64,000 nt of DNA from Stratiolaelaps scimitus (Eukaryota > Arthropoda > Arachnida > Mesostigmata > Laelapidae), in NCBI GenBank assembly GCA_019614645.1, contig JABWDB010000012.1:7688001-7752000 (forward strand), read 5' to 3'. Of this stretch, positions 13,501 through 23,130 are shown in pieces (position 1 is the stretch's first letter; each line of letters starts with the position of its first letter). The translations under genes were made by a program, and so were the position numbers. The notes beneath the pieces were generated by a model. That model saw only the letters and a list, made by a program, of their open reading frames with translations, searched no databases and was not told the DNA's origin.

Positions 13501-16500
13501 TATATTCTATGTAGTTTTGACTCATCACCTTTAACAAGACAGTTTGACCGTGAGCTAAGAACTGTGCTAAAAACTTGAAAAAAGGTGATCGTGCTGCATA
13601 CTGTAGGATCTGCTGGATTAAACAAAGGGAGGCGTCTGGGTCATACTGAATAAGCTGCATACTATCCTATGATTTATACAACCCTATTGTGCAAAATAGG
13701 TGGACCGAAATGATGGTCGACTGTACATCCCTGTCTTCGCCTTCCCCCATATATTCTAGTTACTCGAGCTTTTAATTTTGATTGTCCCATGTTGTGAGAT
13801 TACATTGCTTGTGGTTGTTCACTTTTCAGGTTGTTGATATTGACGATCTAATACCTGGAACGAAGACCGAGCTCATGGTATGGCCTGTGGGATCTGTGAC
13901 GCGTACCAAACCAGGATCGCTGCGGCCTGAAGGAAATGCAGAGACCGTAAATGTGAAGGGCCCGCTCTTTTTTACCACCTTCGTCACCCGCAGATATCAA
14001 GGTAACGAAAGCTCTTGATCGGCTTCGGTGGTTGGGGGAAGGCGCCATGGCGCCTGTTCCAAGTTACAGAACCAACTTGTGGAGAAAGCATGGCTCTGAC
14101 CGTTATCCAGTCAGGTTGTCGCTGAATGGACCTCAGTGTTTGTTTGGATGATGATTATGAGACGTGACAGCAGGCAGTGCCTGAAATATGTACAATGAAG
14201 ATCTGTTATATTGACCGAGAGGCATTCGACACTGGTAGCAGAAACAACATTCGATCGAGTTGTTCACACTCGATTGAATGTTGAGCAATATTAATACATA
14301 TATTTAAAGCAGTTTTATCTCCGAAGCCCAATAATTAAATTATTCGAATGTATATATATCTCATGTTTATCTAACATGAGATTGCGTTTCTCATGTTAGA
14401 TAAACCGGATAATGTATATTATTGCGTTTCTCATGTTAGATAAACCGGATTACAATGTGCAACCGGATAAACCGGATTACCATGTGCAACCGGAGGAGTT
14501 TACGGCTGTCATTTGGCGAGACCACCTGTTGAAACGATACCATATTTCTCATCCCGACTTTTTTTGGATCGAACTCAAACACGGCGGCAGGGACTTTATC
14601 AAAATGAACGTCGTCGACCTAGGACCGGTGAATTTACGCCTATTATTACGTACTACTGGTTTTGCATGATAGGCAGATATCGAGATGCTTGTATCGACAC
14701 TGCATGTGGATCGAGGCCAGCGTTGCTGGCGGGTGGACTGAGATCTTGTTGTCAAGGCCGGTGGCGTGGTGCATTCGCGTACGCCTTACAACCGGAGGGA
14801 GGGCGCGGGTTCGATCCCCACTGTTGCACATTCCCATTTAAAGGGAGCTGTCTTATGAAGAAATGCCGAAAGTAGTACCGTGGACGTTGGCTGTGAATTA
14901 GCCCAATTTGTTGCTGGCTGGAAGATGACGACAAGATGCGAGCGATGTTACTCACTTTCCACCCATTTAGCTATATTTGGAGGGCTATCATACCGGCTTT
15001 TCCCACCGGTAATTAGGACGAAGCGAACCCTTCTACTATTAAGCTTCAAGCGGCAATGGAGTATTTGCCGCTGACCTCGGTCCCATACTAGGTCTCTTTA
15101 GGCAACTACTCCATTGCTGGCATCCTTATCTTGTTACTACTACTGCTCTACCCAGGACCTGTTTCTATACCATACAGGAGTATGGTACCGAAACAAGTCC
15201 TAAGAAACATTCAACGCCCATATGAGCATTGTTGACTCGTTGATATGATCTACATTTTGCCTATATCACCTCACGGGTACTATCGTGCATACAGTTTTGT
15301 CTGACTTTGAATTATCTTCATTGACCTTGCCCCTTCGAACCCTGCAGAAAACCCTTTTGTCAGATCTTTTTCCTGGAGATGAATACGACTACACGCTATG
15401 GGTCGAGTCGAGGGACAATCCCAACAAGATGCGTGCACTTGAGCACTTAACATTCAGAACAAAAGATTGCTTCGTGGACTGTGAAGGTAAGTGGTAATAT
15501 TGTATCCTTCACAAATTGAGGCTGCAGTCTTCTGTGTCACAACGGCGCCTTTCAAACAACGATCAACGATTCAACAAGCGATTCAAACAATTATACTTGC
15601 AGGTATGCAGTATTTGAAACCACCAATGATCTCGGTGCAACCCACTGCGTTCTCGGTTGACATTAGGGCTCGATTCGATGTGGAGCCTTGTGAGCGTAGA
15701 AGAACAGAAGGATATATTTCGACCGAGGGTCCATCCTCTAGGCTGTTCCAATTTCATCTTATGAACGTTGACGACATTCAAACACGCTTCAGCAATGTAA
15801 TCTTGTGGGAAACCTATACGATTAAGGCGGTCGTCCATTGCTCAGTGGATGGCAGGGAACGCAAAACTTATTTCCGGCATAATGTTTATGTCGGAGGGCC
15901 AGGCAAGTAACCGCATCTCAATTTCTACTGTTTTTCTAAATTCTCAATTTCTAGGCACAATTTGTCGCTGCCGCCTCCCGCCACAGAATTTGAATACCGA
16001 GGAGGCGGCGGTAACCCTTCACAGCGCTTAGCTTGGCTAGGCAATAAATGTACGTGTAAAAAAGGTAATCAGAAATTACCAAAGATTACGACTATGAATT
16101 CAGCCAACGAAACGTTCCGAATATATTCCAGTGCATTACCTGCCTCGTACCAGTGCATTATCTCCAAAGCTCGACCAGATGTGCTCTCCAAAGAATATGT
16201 ACGAAACGAGCCCATCGGAATCTTCTCTGGATATCATGCCAGCTACTCCTGAGCCGTACGAACCAGGTAAATAATGCTTCTAAAATTTGATATATTAATT
16301 CATCACACAGAGATGGGTCGATGGTGTGAAACCAGCAACAAATAACCCAAGTTTTATTTATTCCGCGCGTGTTTTGTTTTTAACTAGAGGGGCCTCGCTA
16401 TACCCTCGGATACTTTCTCCACATCGACAACGGCAGCGACATACTTCGTATGGTGTATATGAATGCCCCGCGGCTTAACGGCACAGACGAGCCTGTTACG

Positions 16501-18177
16501 TACGAGGTCGAGGCGTGTGTCCACAGCCCTTCGATGGCTCCGAGATGCTATAGCGTCAATCAAGTGCACACGCATCCCTTAACGGTGTGGTGAATAGTGA
16601 GGAGTGTAGTGAGGAGTGTTTCTATTTCCGTGTGATATTTTTCGATTACGTGAGTGCCTGAGGCATACAGCGCTGAGTGGCCCATACATACGTACATCTT
16701 TCTTTTCTTAGTAAACTTGCCTTTTTTCCTCGACTTCGTGGCGGGCAGTCTTTAACGCTGCACTGACTTCGTAGCGGGCAGTCTTTAACGGTGCACTATT
16801 ACAGGTGCGTTATCATGTACTTGGTAGCCGACAATCTTTATCGGTGAACGTGAGGCCTGTTTACCCCGGCAGCATGGTTGGACAAGAGCCGAAACTGTCG
16901 ATCGTGGAAAATGAGACAAGACAGTTCTGGGATGAAGCCTGTCTGGGTAATATAAGCCTGTCTGGCTACCGCCATTATGCTCATTCAATTAATACATCCA
17001 AATTAGTACATCCAGTCATTTAAAAACTGGATACGATTGATTAAGAACGTTGCCTTTTGATGCCGTTGGGTGTTCGCATACTGCTACAGGTGCGTGCTGT
17101 ATATTGTACACCATGGAAACCAACGGAAACCGGGTATAGTTTATGGGTTGATCTTAACGGAGAAGGAAGTCATATTGCTTCACATATTATTCTGGTATTT
17201 AATTAGTTCCACAAACATACAGTAGTTAGGAATTATTTCTAGATTATGATATGATATACGGCACCAGTCTGTGGGGGGGGCCTTCATAAGGACTTACTTG
17301 ATTAGATTCTGCAGCCTTATTTCGAACCATTCGAGCCCGACCGGTTGAGACCATACAGTCACACCACACGTTTGGATTGGACCAAGATTTCTGGGTTCAA
17401 TCCAAATCTAATCCAAATTTTAGGGTAAGGTAGGATTACTTAGGTTACTAGTTCTGGTACTGAAGCCACACTGTCAGCAGGACACCAACTTTAGTTTAAC
17501 AGGGTTTTGAGCTGTCTCCGTTGTTGTAGGTCGGATCGTATCTAGCGCTACCAACAGATTATCCTATTAGTGAAAACATAGGATATGTTTTCATAGTCAA
17601 TAGGGTTTTTCTGAAAACATATATTTTCTGGTTGATCGAATGCGAAGGTTCGCGGATCAAATGATCCTGCGAGGGTAAAATCTCTTGCCCGCTATGAAGT
17701 TTCGACCTCATCATGGTAACGTGTCAAACAGCCTTCTACCTTCTACACACGCAATGTTGCGATTGCCCCCTACCCAGTCCTATCAAGGGTACGGATGAGC
17801 ATCTAATGAGACTTTTCTCTCGTTTCTGTTTTCAATCAGCATCGTCGAAGGAACTCCGGCCGGATTTGAAGCTAGTCGATTTAACCATGGACACTGCGAG
17901 CGTGCAGGTGAAAATCGGAGATTCTCTGTGCATACAGAAATACCCGAACATCACAGATGCACACCGTGCCATTCAAACCTTAATCGGTTATGCTACCGAC
18001 TATGGTCGGTCTGGCGTAGTTGTGGTCGATCACACTTATGTGCACACCGAGTACTTCACCATCAAGGACTTCATACGCCATGGCAGTGTTACAGTTAAGG
18101 GGAATGTTACCTGTAATGTTACCAAGGGCAAGAAGCTCCTCGCCGGATATTTCGGACTCATCAGCACAGCACTCTGA
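2495..18177 (+). CDS. Gene 1: secreted multidomain FN3-like protein, 26 exons, 1593 aa
   Basis: Exons: 2495-2582, 4021-4110, 4778-5056, 5792-5964, 6176-6323, 7091-7263, 7553-7700, 7838-8164, 8571-8758, 9174-9318, 9528-9682, 10085-10214, 10459-10731, 10999-11201, 11549-11693, 12134-12157, 12404-12700, 13062-13246, 13830-14001, 14440-14627, 15348-15486, 15603-15902, 16132-16266, 16388-16584, 16805-16946, 17840-18177. Together they give 4782 nt, an open frame ending in TGA. The first exon encodes a signal peptide (MKRAWIPRRVICSLVLGVVF then LQLSPCALA). About 14 beta-sandwich domains follow, with no membrane segment. Exon 3 of the other copies is deleted here; because it is phase 1-1, skipping it keeps the frame. 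Exon 20 carries a 27-base in-frame duplication. The exon-1 donor GTTTGT is weak, and the exon-14 acceptor (10998) is the least certain junction. I do not recognise the family and infer secretion only from the signal peptide. Expression is unproven. Confidence 0.72.
2790..3920 (-). mobile_element. R1-like retrotransposon relic, antisense in intron 1 of gene 1
   Basis: On the minus strand, 3905-3550 encodes a zinc-knuckle-like region (CLSYNHLARQ, then a PGNNPSE block), like the end of a non-LTR gag. Next comes WTRTLIPDLGPWYST (about 3385-3335) from the end of ORF2, then tail sequence containing a GC-rich palindrome at about 3000-3050 (CCTAAGGAGGGCTGCAGCCCTCCTTAGG). Most of ORF2 is missing and the frames are broken. 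The same relic occupies intron 1 of genes 2 and 3, so it inserted before the duplications. Confidence 0.65.
4446..4472 (+). pseudogene. Remnant of deleted exon 3 in gene 1
   Basis: These 27 bases match the last 27 bases of exon 3 of gene 2 (25124-25150, encoding KIVETGDAG) with one change. About 580 bases upstream, present in gene 2, are missing. The remaining donor reads GCGAGC instead of GTAAGC. No acceptor remains, so the exon is lost; exon 2 can splice to exon 4 in frame. Confidence 0.7.
4542..4579. repeat. (AG)n microsatellite in gene 1
   Basis: About 19 AG units lie just upstream of exon 4 of gene 1. Gene 2 has only a short (AG) run at the matching place (25250-25262), and gene 3 has almost none. 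The length difference shows copy-specific expansion. Confidence 0.9.
6757..6855 (+). pseudogene. Relic of an exon-7-like 3' end in gene 1 (intron before the first CTACGAAAG exon)
   Basis: The sequence GGTTAAAGATCCGGCACG-GTGAGTAAACCACG and about 60 bases after it match the end of the exon ending at 7263, its donor and the following intron. The upstream part of the exon has decayed. Gene 2 carries the same relic at 27343-27425. This is a remnant of an additional two-exon (D) domain or of a local duplication. Confidence 0.6.
10740..10830. repeat. Tandem duplication after exon 13 of gene 1
   Basis: A segment of about 46 bases, GTATGTAATAGACCATAAGTT..., including most of the 5' splice site, is repeated head to tail. 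Gene 2 has only a short trace of this (31803-31860). A similar copy-specific tandem duplication, of a GGGAAATCGAGAAGAATACG segment, lies at 11898-11960. Confidence 0.7.
14225..14440. repeat. Hairpins and acceptor duplication before exon 20 of gene 1
   Basis: ACATTCGATCGAGT and its near reverse complement (ACTCGATTGAATGT) form a hairpin at about 14247-14282. The acceptor sequence GCGTTTCTCATGTTAGATAAACCGGAT occurs twice (about 14383-14410 and 14424-14450), so two potential 3' splice sites precede exon 20. Confidence 0.55.
14755..14935 (+). mobile_element. tRNA-like SINE in an intron of gene 1
   Basis: A tRNA-like head (GGTGGCGTGGTGCATTCG, then GCGGGTTCGATCCCC as B box, about 14808-14820) is followed by the family tail AAGAAATGCCGAAAGTAGTACCGTGGACGTTGGCTG. 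Gene 3 keeps only the tail at the equivalent place (56327-56400) and gene 2 has none. The simplest reading is one ancestral insertion later trimmed in genes 2 and 3. Confidence 0.65.
16947..17839 (+). other. Last intron of gene 1, with a decayed exon-like segment at 17090-17165
   Basis: After acceptor-like CTACAG (17089), 17090-17165 reads in one frame as AVYCTPWKPTETGYSLWVDL, which resembles a domain strand. It does not match the phase of the exon before it; in the required phase it meets TAG. In gene 2 (38039-38105) a 10-base difference restores a phase 1 frame of about 22 codons up to GTGAGT. In gene 3 the acceptor has changed. I left it out of all three models. The rest of this intron shows no exon I can support. 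Confidence 0.5.
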
Positions 18178-18764
18178 GCCGGACTAGTAATGTCCGGCTA
18201 ATCCTCCCCAATTAAATATTGAGAACGAAAGACAACGTTACGCCATGTTCATGACGAGGTAATGGACAGTGGTGTAATGGACAGTGGTAGACTTGATGTA
18301 GTTTCAACATTAGCTTTATTCTGTTCCTCTTGTACTAATAATCCATGTGCACACCTTTTCAATATTGTCTTCCGAGGGCAATCGTCGATCGAACGAGCAA
18401 CGGTCTTCCAGCCTGCGTACACAGCCACAACATACCGTGATTCTATGATTTTACAATGGTCCTTTTACATGTATTACAGGGAGATATCTACAGTGCGTTC
18501 GCTAGAACTCGCTGCTGAGATTCGTGCTGAGATTTCGACGACGAATGGTCACGACCTATCCATCCGAATTCAATCAAGTAAGGGACGGAAAATCGTACTG
18601 TACGTTGACACCAATTCTTCACTAGTCCGGCACCCAGGCCTCACACTGGGGGCCTCCGGAGGGTGTTGGGTTGTGTCCGTCGATGGTATGTACCGACAGG
18701 CAGTAAGTCTGCCTCTGGTCGGTGCATCAGATGACAAAATTCCCATGGGATTTTGTTCATTCTC

Positions 18765-18770
18765 AATAAA
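18765..18770 (+). terminator. Poly(A) signal AATAAA of gene 1
   Basis: AATAAA lies about 590 bases after the stop codon in the conserved context TCAATAAACTAGATAACC, followed by CCACCAGTGCCTCTTG and a GT-rich stretch. The same block ends units 2 and 3. It implies a 3' UTR of about 0.6 kb unless a further intron is present. Confidence 0.55.
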
Positions 18771-18929
18771 CTAGATAACCTACCACCAGTGCCTCTTGAG
18801 TGTGTATGTTTTTTAGTGGTATGAATAATTAGATGAACCTTCAGGTTCAGCGGCCGACGGCCTGTATGAACGATATCATCTTTTGCGTCGTGACCTCGCT
18901 ATATATACTGATGACACGTGGGCTGATGA

Positions 18930-19080
18930 CACGTGGGCTGACAGGTGTGTTCCTCAACAGACTCAACAAACGGGCCGCCATCCGCAGGTTCGATCGCCAT
19001 CCGCAGGTTCGATCAATTTGCATTTAAAAGGGGTCGTCGTAAAATCAATGCCGAAAGCAGTTGGCTGAGAATCTGCCCAG
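18930..19080 (+). mobile_element. tRNA-like SINE fragment after gene 1
   Basis: GACAGGTGTGTTCCTCAACAGACT is followed by two tandem copies of CCATCCGCAGGTTCGATC (B-box-like, about 18980-19015), then AAAAGGGGTCGTCGTAAAATCAATGCCGAAAGCAG. The tail recurs again at 19218-19245. It corresponds to the element after genes 2 and 3. Confidence 0.55.
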
Positions 19081-19325
19081 CTAACCCTCAGCTGTTCCCC
19101 TATCTGACAGGCCTCAGCTCTTAACCCTTGTTTTTTTCAGCTGACCCTCAGCTGACCCTCAACCCTAAAAGCTGCTGACCCTCCCCAGCCACCCCCGACA
19201 CACACAGTTCCCCCCTAAAATCAATGCCGAAAGCAGTTGGCTGAGAATCTCCCCAGAAACTTCTCCATCTGACCCTCCCTCAGGGTTTTCCAGCTGACCC
19301 CCATCCAGCTGACCCTCAGCTAAGG
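19077..19325. repeat. Cluster of CAGCTGACCCTCAGCTG short repeats
   Basis: At least six copies of AGCTGACCCTCA-type sequence occur here. The fuller consensus continues TGTTCCCCTATCTGACAGGCCTCAGCT. The core is an inverted repeat of CAGCTGA around CCC. Single copies lie at about 513, 22128, 49733 and 55133, and clusters at 23775-23885 and 52690-52745. It has no coding potential. Confidence 0.65.
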
Positions 19326-19656
19326 ACTTTCCGTTTGAAAGAAGCTGAAGCGTTAGTAAAGTCCTTAGCTGAGTACTTTCTTTTTTCTTTCAAAGGGATG
19401 CAGCACCTTGTAGCGTTCTTCGACAGGTCCCAAATTGTTATTGACATTAATATAATAATTATTAATTACAATTTGGGAGAATTAAATACCCTTTTCGCAT
19501 TATCGGTCCCCGTTGTTTTGCTCGAAGGGGTTTTCAGAAAGTTGTACGATCCCCACCCGTTGCACATTTGCATTAAATAGGGGCCAGTCTTTTGAAGCAA
19601 TGCCGAAAGCAGATTCGAATGTTGGCTGGAAGTCTGTTCGGAAAACTGACGTTACC

Positions 19657-19706
19657 TCCCTTCTCGACCTCCCTTCTCGACCTCCCTTCTCGACCTGCCT
19701 TCTCGC
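19657..19706. repeat. Tandem repeat of CTCCCTTCTCGAC
   Basis: Four copies of a 13-base unit, the last one altered, lie in the debris between units 1 and 2. The long minus-strand frame rich in Arg, Glu and Gly is a product of this repeat and not a gene. Around it (19340-20090) I see only pieces shared with 39930-40620. Confidence 0.75.
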
Positions 19707-20097
19707 AATCTTCGAAGAGCCTGTTTCCATCCCCACTTCGCTTTTGCATAATCTTGGTTCTTCAATCTTAACAGGAATTTTCGGTTTTGCGATGAATTTC
19801 GTAAATGTTCATCCTTGAGACTTCGAATGGATACGACGACCTGGAGGCTGAGAGCGTTCAATCAAGTAAAGGGCGGAAAATATAGAAACATTGGCGGCAT
19901 TAGGTATTGGACACCCATCCTTCGTCAGAACCCCATAGTACGGCACTCCGGTCGGTACATTTGATGTAAATGGCGGCGAAATTTCCAACGAATGAGAGAT
20001 GACTTCAATATCCTATCACCATTTACGCCACCGCTTCGTGGCCTTATAGCATAGTCCGTAGTTTGCTATAATAATACTTCGACCGACCCTCTAATCT

Positions 20098-20885
20098 AAT
20101 TACAGAGTAATTACAAGTCAAATATACAATACACAGGCAGTTAACACAGTAATCCCACGGCAACGGCATCTTTCAAAATTCCTTCTACCCTCTAATCTAT
20201 TGTGGTGTCATCTAAATCTCTTCAGCTAGGTTCTTGTCCGTTGCCTGTACTAGCAATTTAGTGCTGATGCTGACGCCACAGTTAGGCGCACTAAATAAAC
20301 TAAACAACTAAAAACCTCGGAACAGCTAAAAGCCTCAATACCAGTTAGCACAATATTATAGCAAACGGATGTTGAGCTTTGGCGATTTTTTAAAATGAAA
20401 ATGTGTGTGTGTGTCTAGACAAGACAGACAAGACAAACTGGACATGTTAATCACCTGCGCTGATCAAGACTTAGTTTGCAGGCAAATATTAACCCCTTAA
20501 AGGAGGTCTCGCTCATCATCGTCGGCAACCGATTATCGAATATTCTTCCTGTCGTCGATGACCCTTGATTATACTCTGCGTCCGTATATAAAGGTTTAAT
20601 TCTTTGTGTTCGGACGTTTGGAGTTTGCTTTCTGTAAGAATACCACTTACAAACAGGGGATGATTGTCTACTTTCTGTCTGATACTTTCTAGATAAGGAT
20701 GCATTTTTTAATTTTGGTTTTATTAACGGACAACGCAAGTTCTCGTAAATGATAACGTAAAATGATTTACAACAAAGACCATGACCGTTATTACAGAGTA
20801 ATTACAAGTCAAATATACAATACAAAGGCAAGTCAGTTAACACAGTAATCCCACGGCAACGGCATCTTTCAAAATTCCTTCACAA
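20098..20885. repeat. Direct repeats between units 1 and 2
   Basis: The block TTACAGAGTAATTACAAGTCAAATATACAATAC...CGGCATCTTTCAAAATTCCTTC occurs at 20098-20185 and 20793-20885, and again at 40695-41030. A second block (TTAGTTTGCAGGCAAATATTAACC, through CATCATCGTCGGCAACCGA) occurs at 20470-20532 and 21591-21650. These are fragments of the same retroelement debris; I see no intact gene. Confidence 0.55.
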
Positions 20886-21570
20886 CACGGGTAAATTCTT
20901 TTGTTGAGGTGAGAGCCATCTCGCGAGAGACAATCTCGCGAGGAAGCGAGGTACAGACTGCCGGCAGGCGGTAGGCAAGGGCGTGTTGACTAGATTCGTG
21001 TGTAAGTAAGTGGCAACACCAACCGAGTAACGCGGTAACGGGCAGGGTAATACCAGCCGCGGTGATAATTAGATATCTTCTGAATGATATCCTCGTACAT
21101 ACTCAACGCTAGAACAGCCAGCTACACAGTGTACTGCGTAGCACTTGGGCAGGAGTGTCGCCAAGTGATCTTACCATTTGAGTCTCGTGAACGGTCAGAC
21201 CCAGACATTTCACCGTCGGAGACAGCACGAGACTCGGACCGCACAGATGAGCAGGACAAGCCGCGGCAGGCCTATGCGGAGACCGGAACAGAGTAATCCC
21301 AGCTTTGTCTTTATTAATGGCCGGACCAAGCTTTCAAACATCCCAATTACTTTCTCAACGGGGTAGCTTCAAAGGGCCCCCTGAACATCCCGCGGTATCT
21401 CAGCATCCCGAATAGGGAAGAGTAGAGACGTGTCATCGACATCCGCAATTGCTTTACATCCTCTTGAGAGGTAGCCCTCAAGAGGATGACGTTAATGAGC
21501 ATGATGAACATTAGAAAGGCCCCAGGATAGAGCCCTGCGGTGTGTTAATGTTAATCACTTGCGCTGATGC
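20885..21570 (-). mobile_element. Jockey/CR1-like reverse transcriptase fragment
   Basis: On the minus strand, about 21565-21400 reads QGSILGPFL-like residues and then DVDDTSLLFPIRDAE, which matches the region around the YxDD active site of non-LTR reverse transcriptases (the family's Tyr is replaced here). Later sequence (about 21080-20950) matches that at 62410-62540, from the C-terminal part of the same protein. Frameshifts and stops make it a dead copy. Confidence 0.55.
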
Positions 21571-22504
21571 AAGACCTACTGATTTAGTTTGCAGGCAAAT
21601 ATTAACCCTTTAAAGGAGGTCTCACTCATCATCGTCGGCAACCGATGATGACCGTCGATGACCCTTTATTATACTATGCGTCCTTATATAAAAGTTCGTA
21701 ATTCTTCCCGCGTCCAGATTCAATCCAGTAGTGATCAGCCACCGCGGTGTGTGACCACAGATTGAGGTTGGCTCATGTCAATGTTTGTTTGCTGTCTGCT
21801 TCGTCAATGTGTGTTTGCTATTCCCCCCAAATAAATAATTATTTTCATAAAAAATACTTCGTCGCATTCAAATGACCCTCAATGCCCAACCCCTTTACTG
21901 AGGTGAAGGTAACGGCAGTGACTTCTCACCGCAGCGTTGTGAGCAGAGTTGGCTGAATAATACAAAAGGGTCTCATCTCAGGCCGCTCTCGGTCAGTCAA
22001 ATAAACCAAAGGACTTGGTGGCAAGGGTGAGCTTCGTTTTGGTATAACCAGGAACAAAACGTAGTACAGTCATTTCTTAGGTAATAAGGTAATAATAATA
22101 AGTTTAATAATGAGGTTTTTTTAAAGCTGACTTTCAGCTGTTCCGCTATCTGACAGGCCTCAGCTTATAACCTTTTAGGTATTACTATGAGGACCTGTCA
22201 GGGCCACCTTTGCTCATTCTCTTCCTTACTCGTACCTTGCAAGAATCTTCAGGTGTGTAAGTTACTGAGACCAAACCCTTACCATCCAATACCTCGCACG
22301 TACTTCAAAACTTGAGCGATAAAAAACAGCAACTAGTTGATGAGATTCGTCCTTGAAATCTCGAAGGGATACGACCAATTAGAATTCAATCAAATCAAAG
22401 ACGGAAAATACAAAGGCGTTAGCGGCAGTGCTCACTTCCGAACCGATATTATCATGTCATACCTCATCCGCCTTGAGGGTCTTGTTGGCAATTATGAACT
22501 TTTG

Positions 22505-22640
22505 ATCATTCTGTGCTACCTACCCTTCGGGGGAGCCATATAGGTGCACGGGTTCGATACCCACCGTTGCATATCTGCATTTAAAAGGGGTCCGTCTTTT
22601 GAAGCACTGCCGAAAGCAGTTCCGTGGACGCGAAATGTTG
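22505..22640 (+). mobile_element. tRNA-like SINE at the start of unit 2
   Basis: GTGCACGGGTTCGATACCCACCGTTGCATATCTGC (B box about 22548-22558) is followed by AAAAGGGGTCCGTCTTTTGAAGCACTGCCGAAAGCAG. It is the counterpart of 1985-2115. Confidence 0.6.
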
Positions 22641-22910
22641 GCTGAGAGTTCACCCGGAAACCTATCCTTCTCGGAAGCTTCGAAGAGCCGGTTTTCATTC
22701 ACTGCTTCGTTTTTGTATAATTTGGTATCAGCTTCTTAAAGCTAAACATTTTTATATAATTTTCGGTTTTGGGATGAATTTCGCAAATTGTCCTCATACA
22801 TTCAACTATAGGGCTATACTAAACTTAGTAGAAACTTATCCATCGATGTTTAAGGTTCAGCGTTCAATTTGGTGAATGCGATTTTATACCACATTTCGAA
22901 TCGATAATAA

Positions 22911-23042
22911 TATAAAAAATCTAACCCAAGTGTTTACACTGCTTTGCAGTACGGCGCCGAGGTTTGCCGCCGTATTGCTTAGGACCAATAGTAGGATTGA
23001 CTTGCAGAGAAGACCGCAAGGAATATCGTCGTTACCGAAGAC
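22911..23042 (+). promoter_or_regulatory. Putative promoter and 5' UTR of gene 2
   Basis: TATAAAAAA at 22911-22919 and the block TTGCAGTACGGCGCCGAGG about 35 bases later match the other units. The 5' UTR differs from that of unit 1 by small indels (for example GCAGAGA at about 23004-23010). Confidence 0.5.
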
Positions 23043-23130
23043 ATGAAGCGGGCATGGATACCAAGGAGGGTTATTTGTTCTCTAGTGCTGGGAGTGGTCT
23101 TCCTTCAATGGCCCCCTTGCGCTTTAGCCG
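23043..23130 (+). other. Exon 1: signal peptide
   Basis: The 88-base exon ends in phase 1 and encodes a basic N-terminus (MKRAWIPRRV), a hydrophobic core (ICSLVLGVVFLQW) and a cleavage site (ALA). Counterparts are 2495-2582 and 42427-42514. The first ATG downstream of the putative start site was chosen. The residue that spans the splice into exon 2 becomes Ala, so the mature protein would start near ACGGDSSDLPHC. Confidence 0.7.

Noticed and set aside
18262..18774. 170-codon open frame after gene 1, with an acceptor-like TATTACAG at 18479
   Set aside because: The matching regions of units 2 and 3 have frameshifts and stops, and part of it is a dispersed repeat (GAATTCAATCAAGTAAAGG) also seen at 19855, 40315 and 22380. 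It is treated as 3' UTR or flank.
20451..20738. Minus-strand 95-codon frame as a gene
   Set aside because: It is formed by a repeat that recurs near 21590 and 40800 with disrupted frames; it is retroelement debris.
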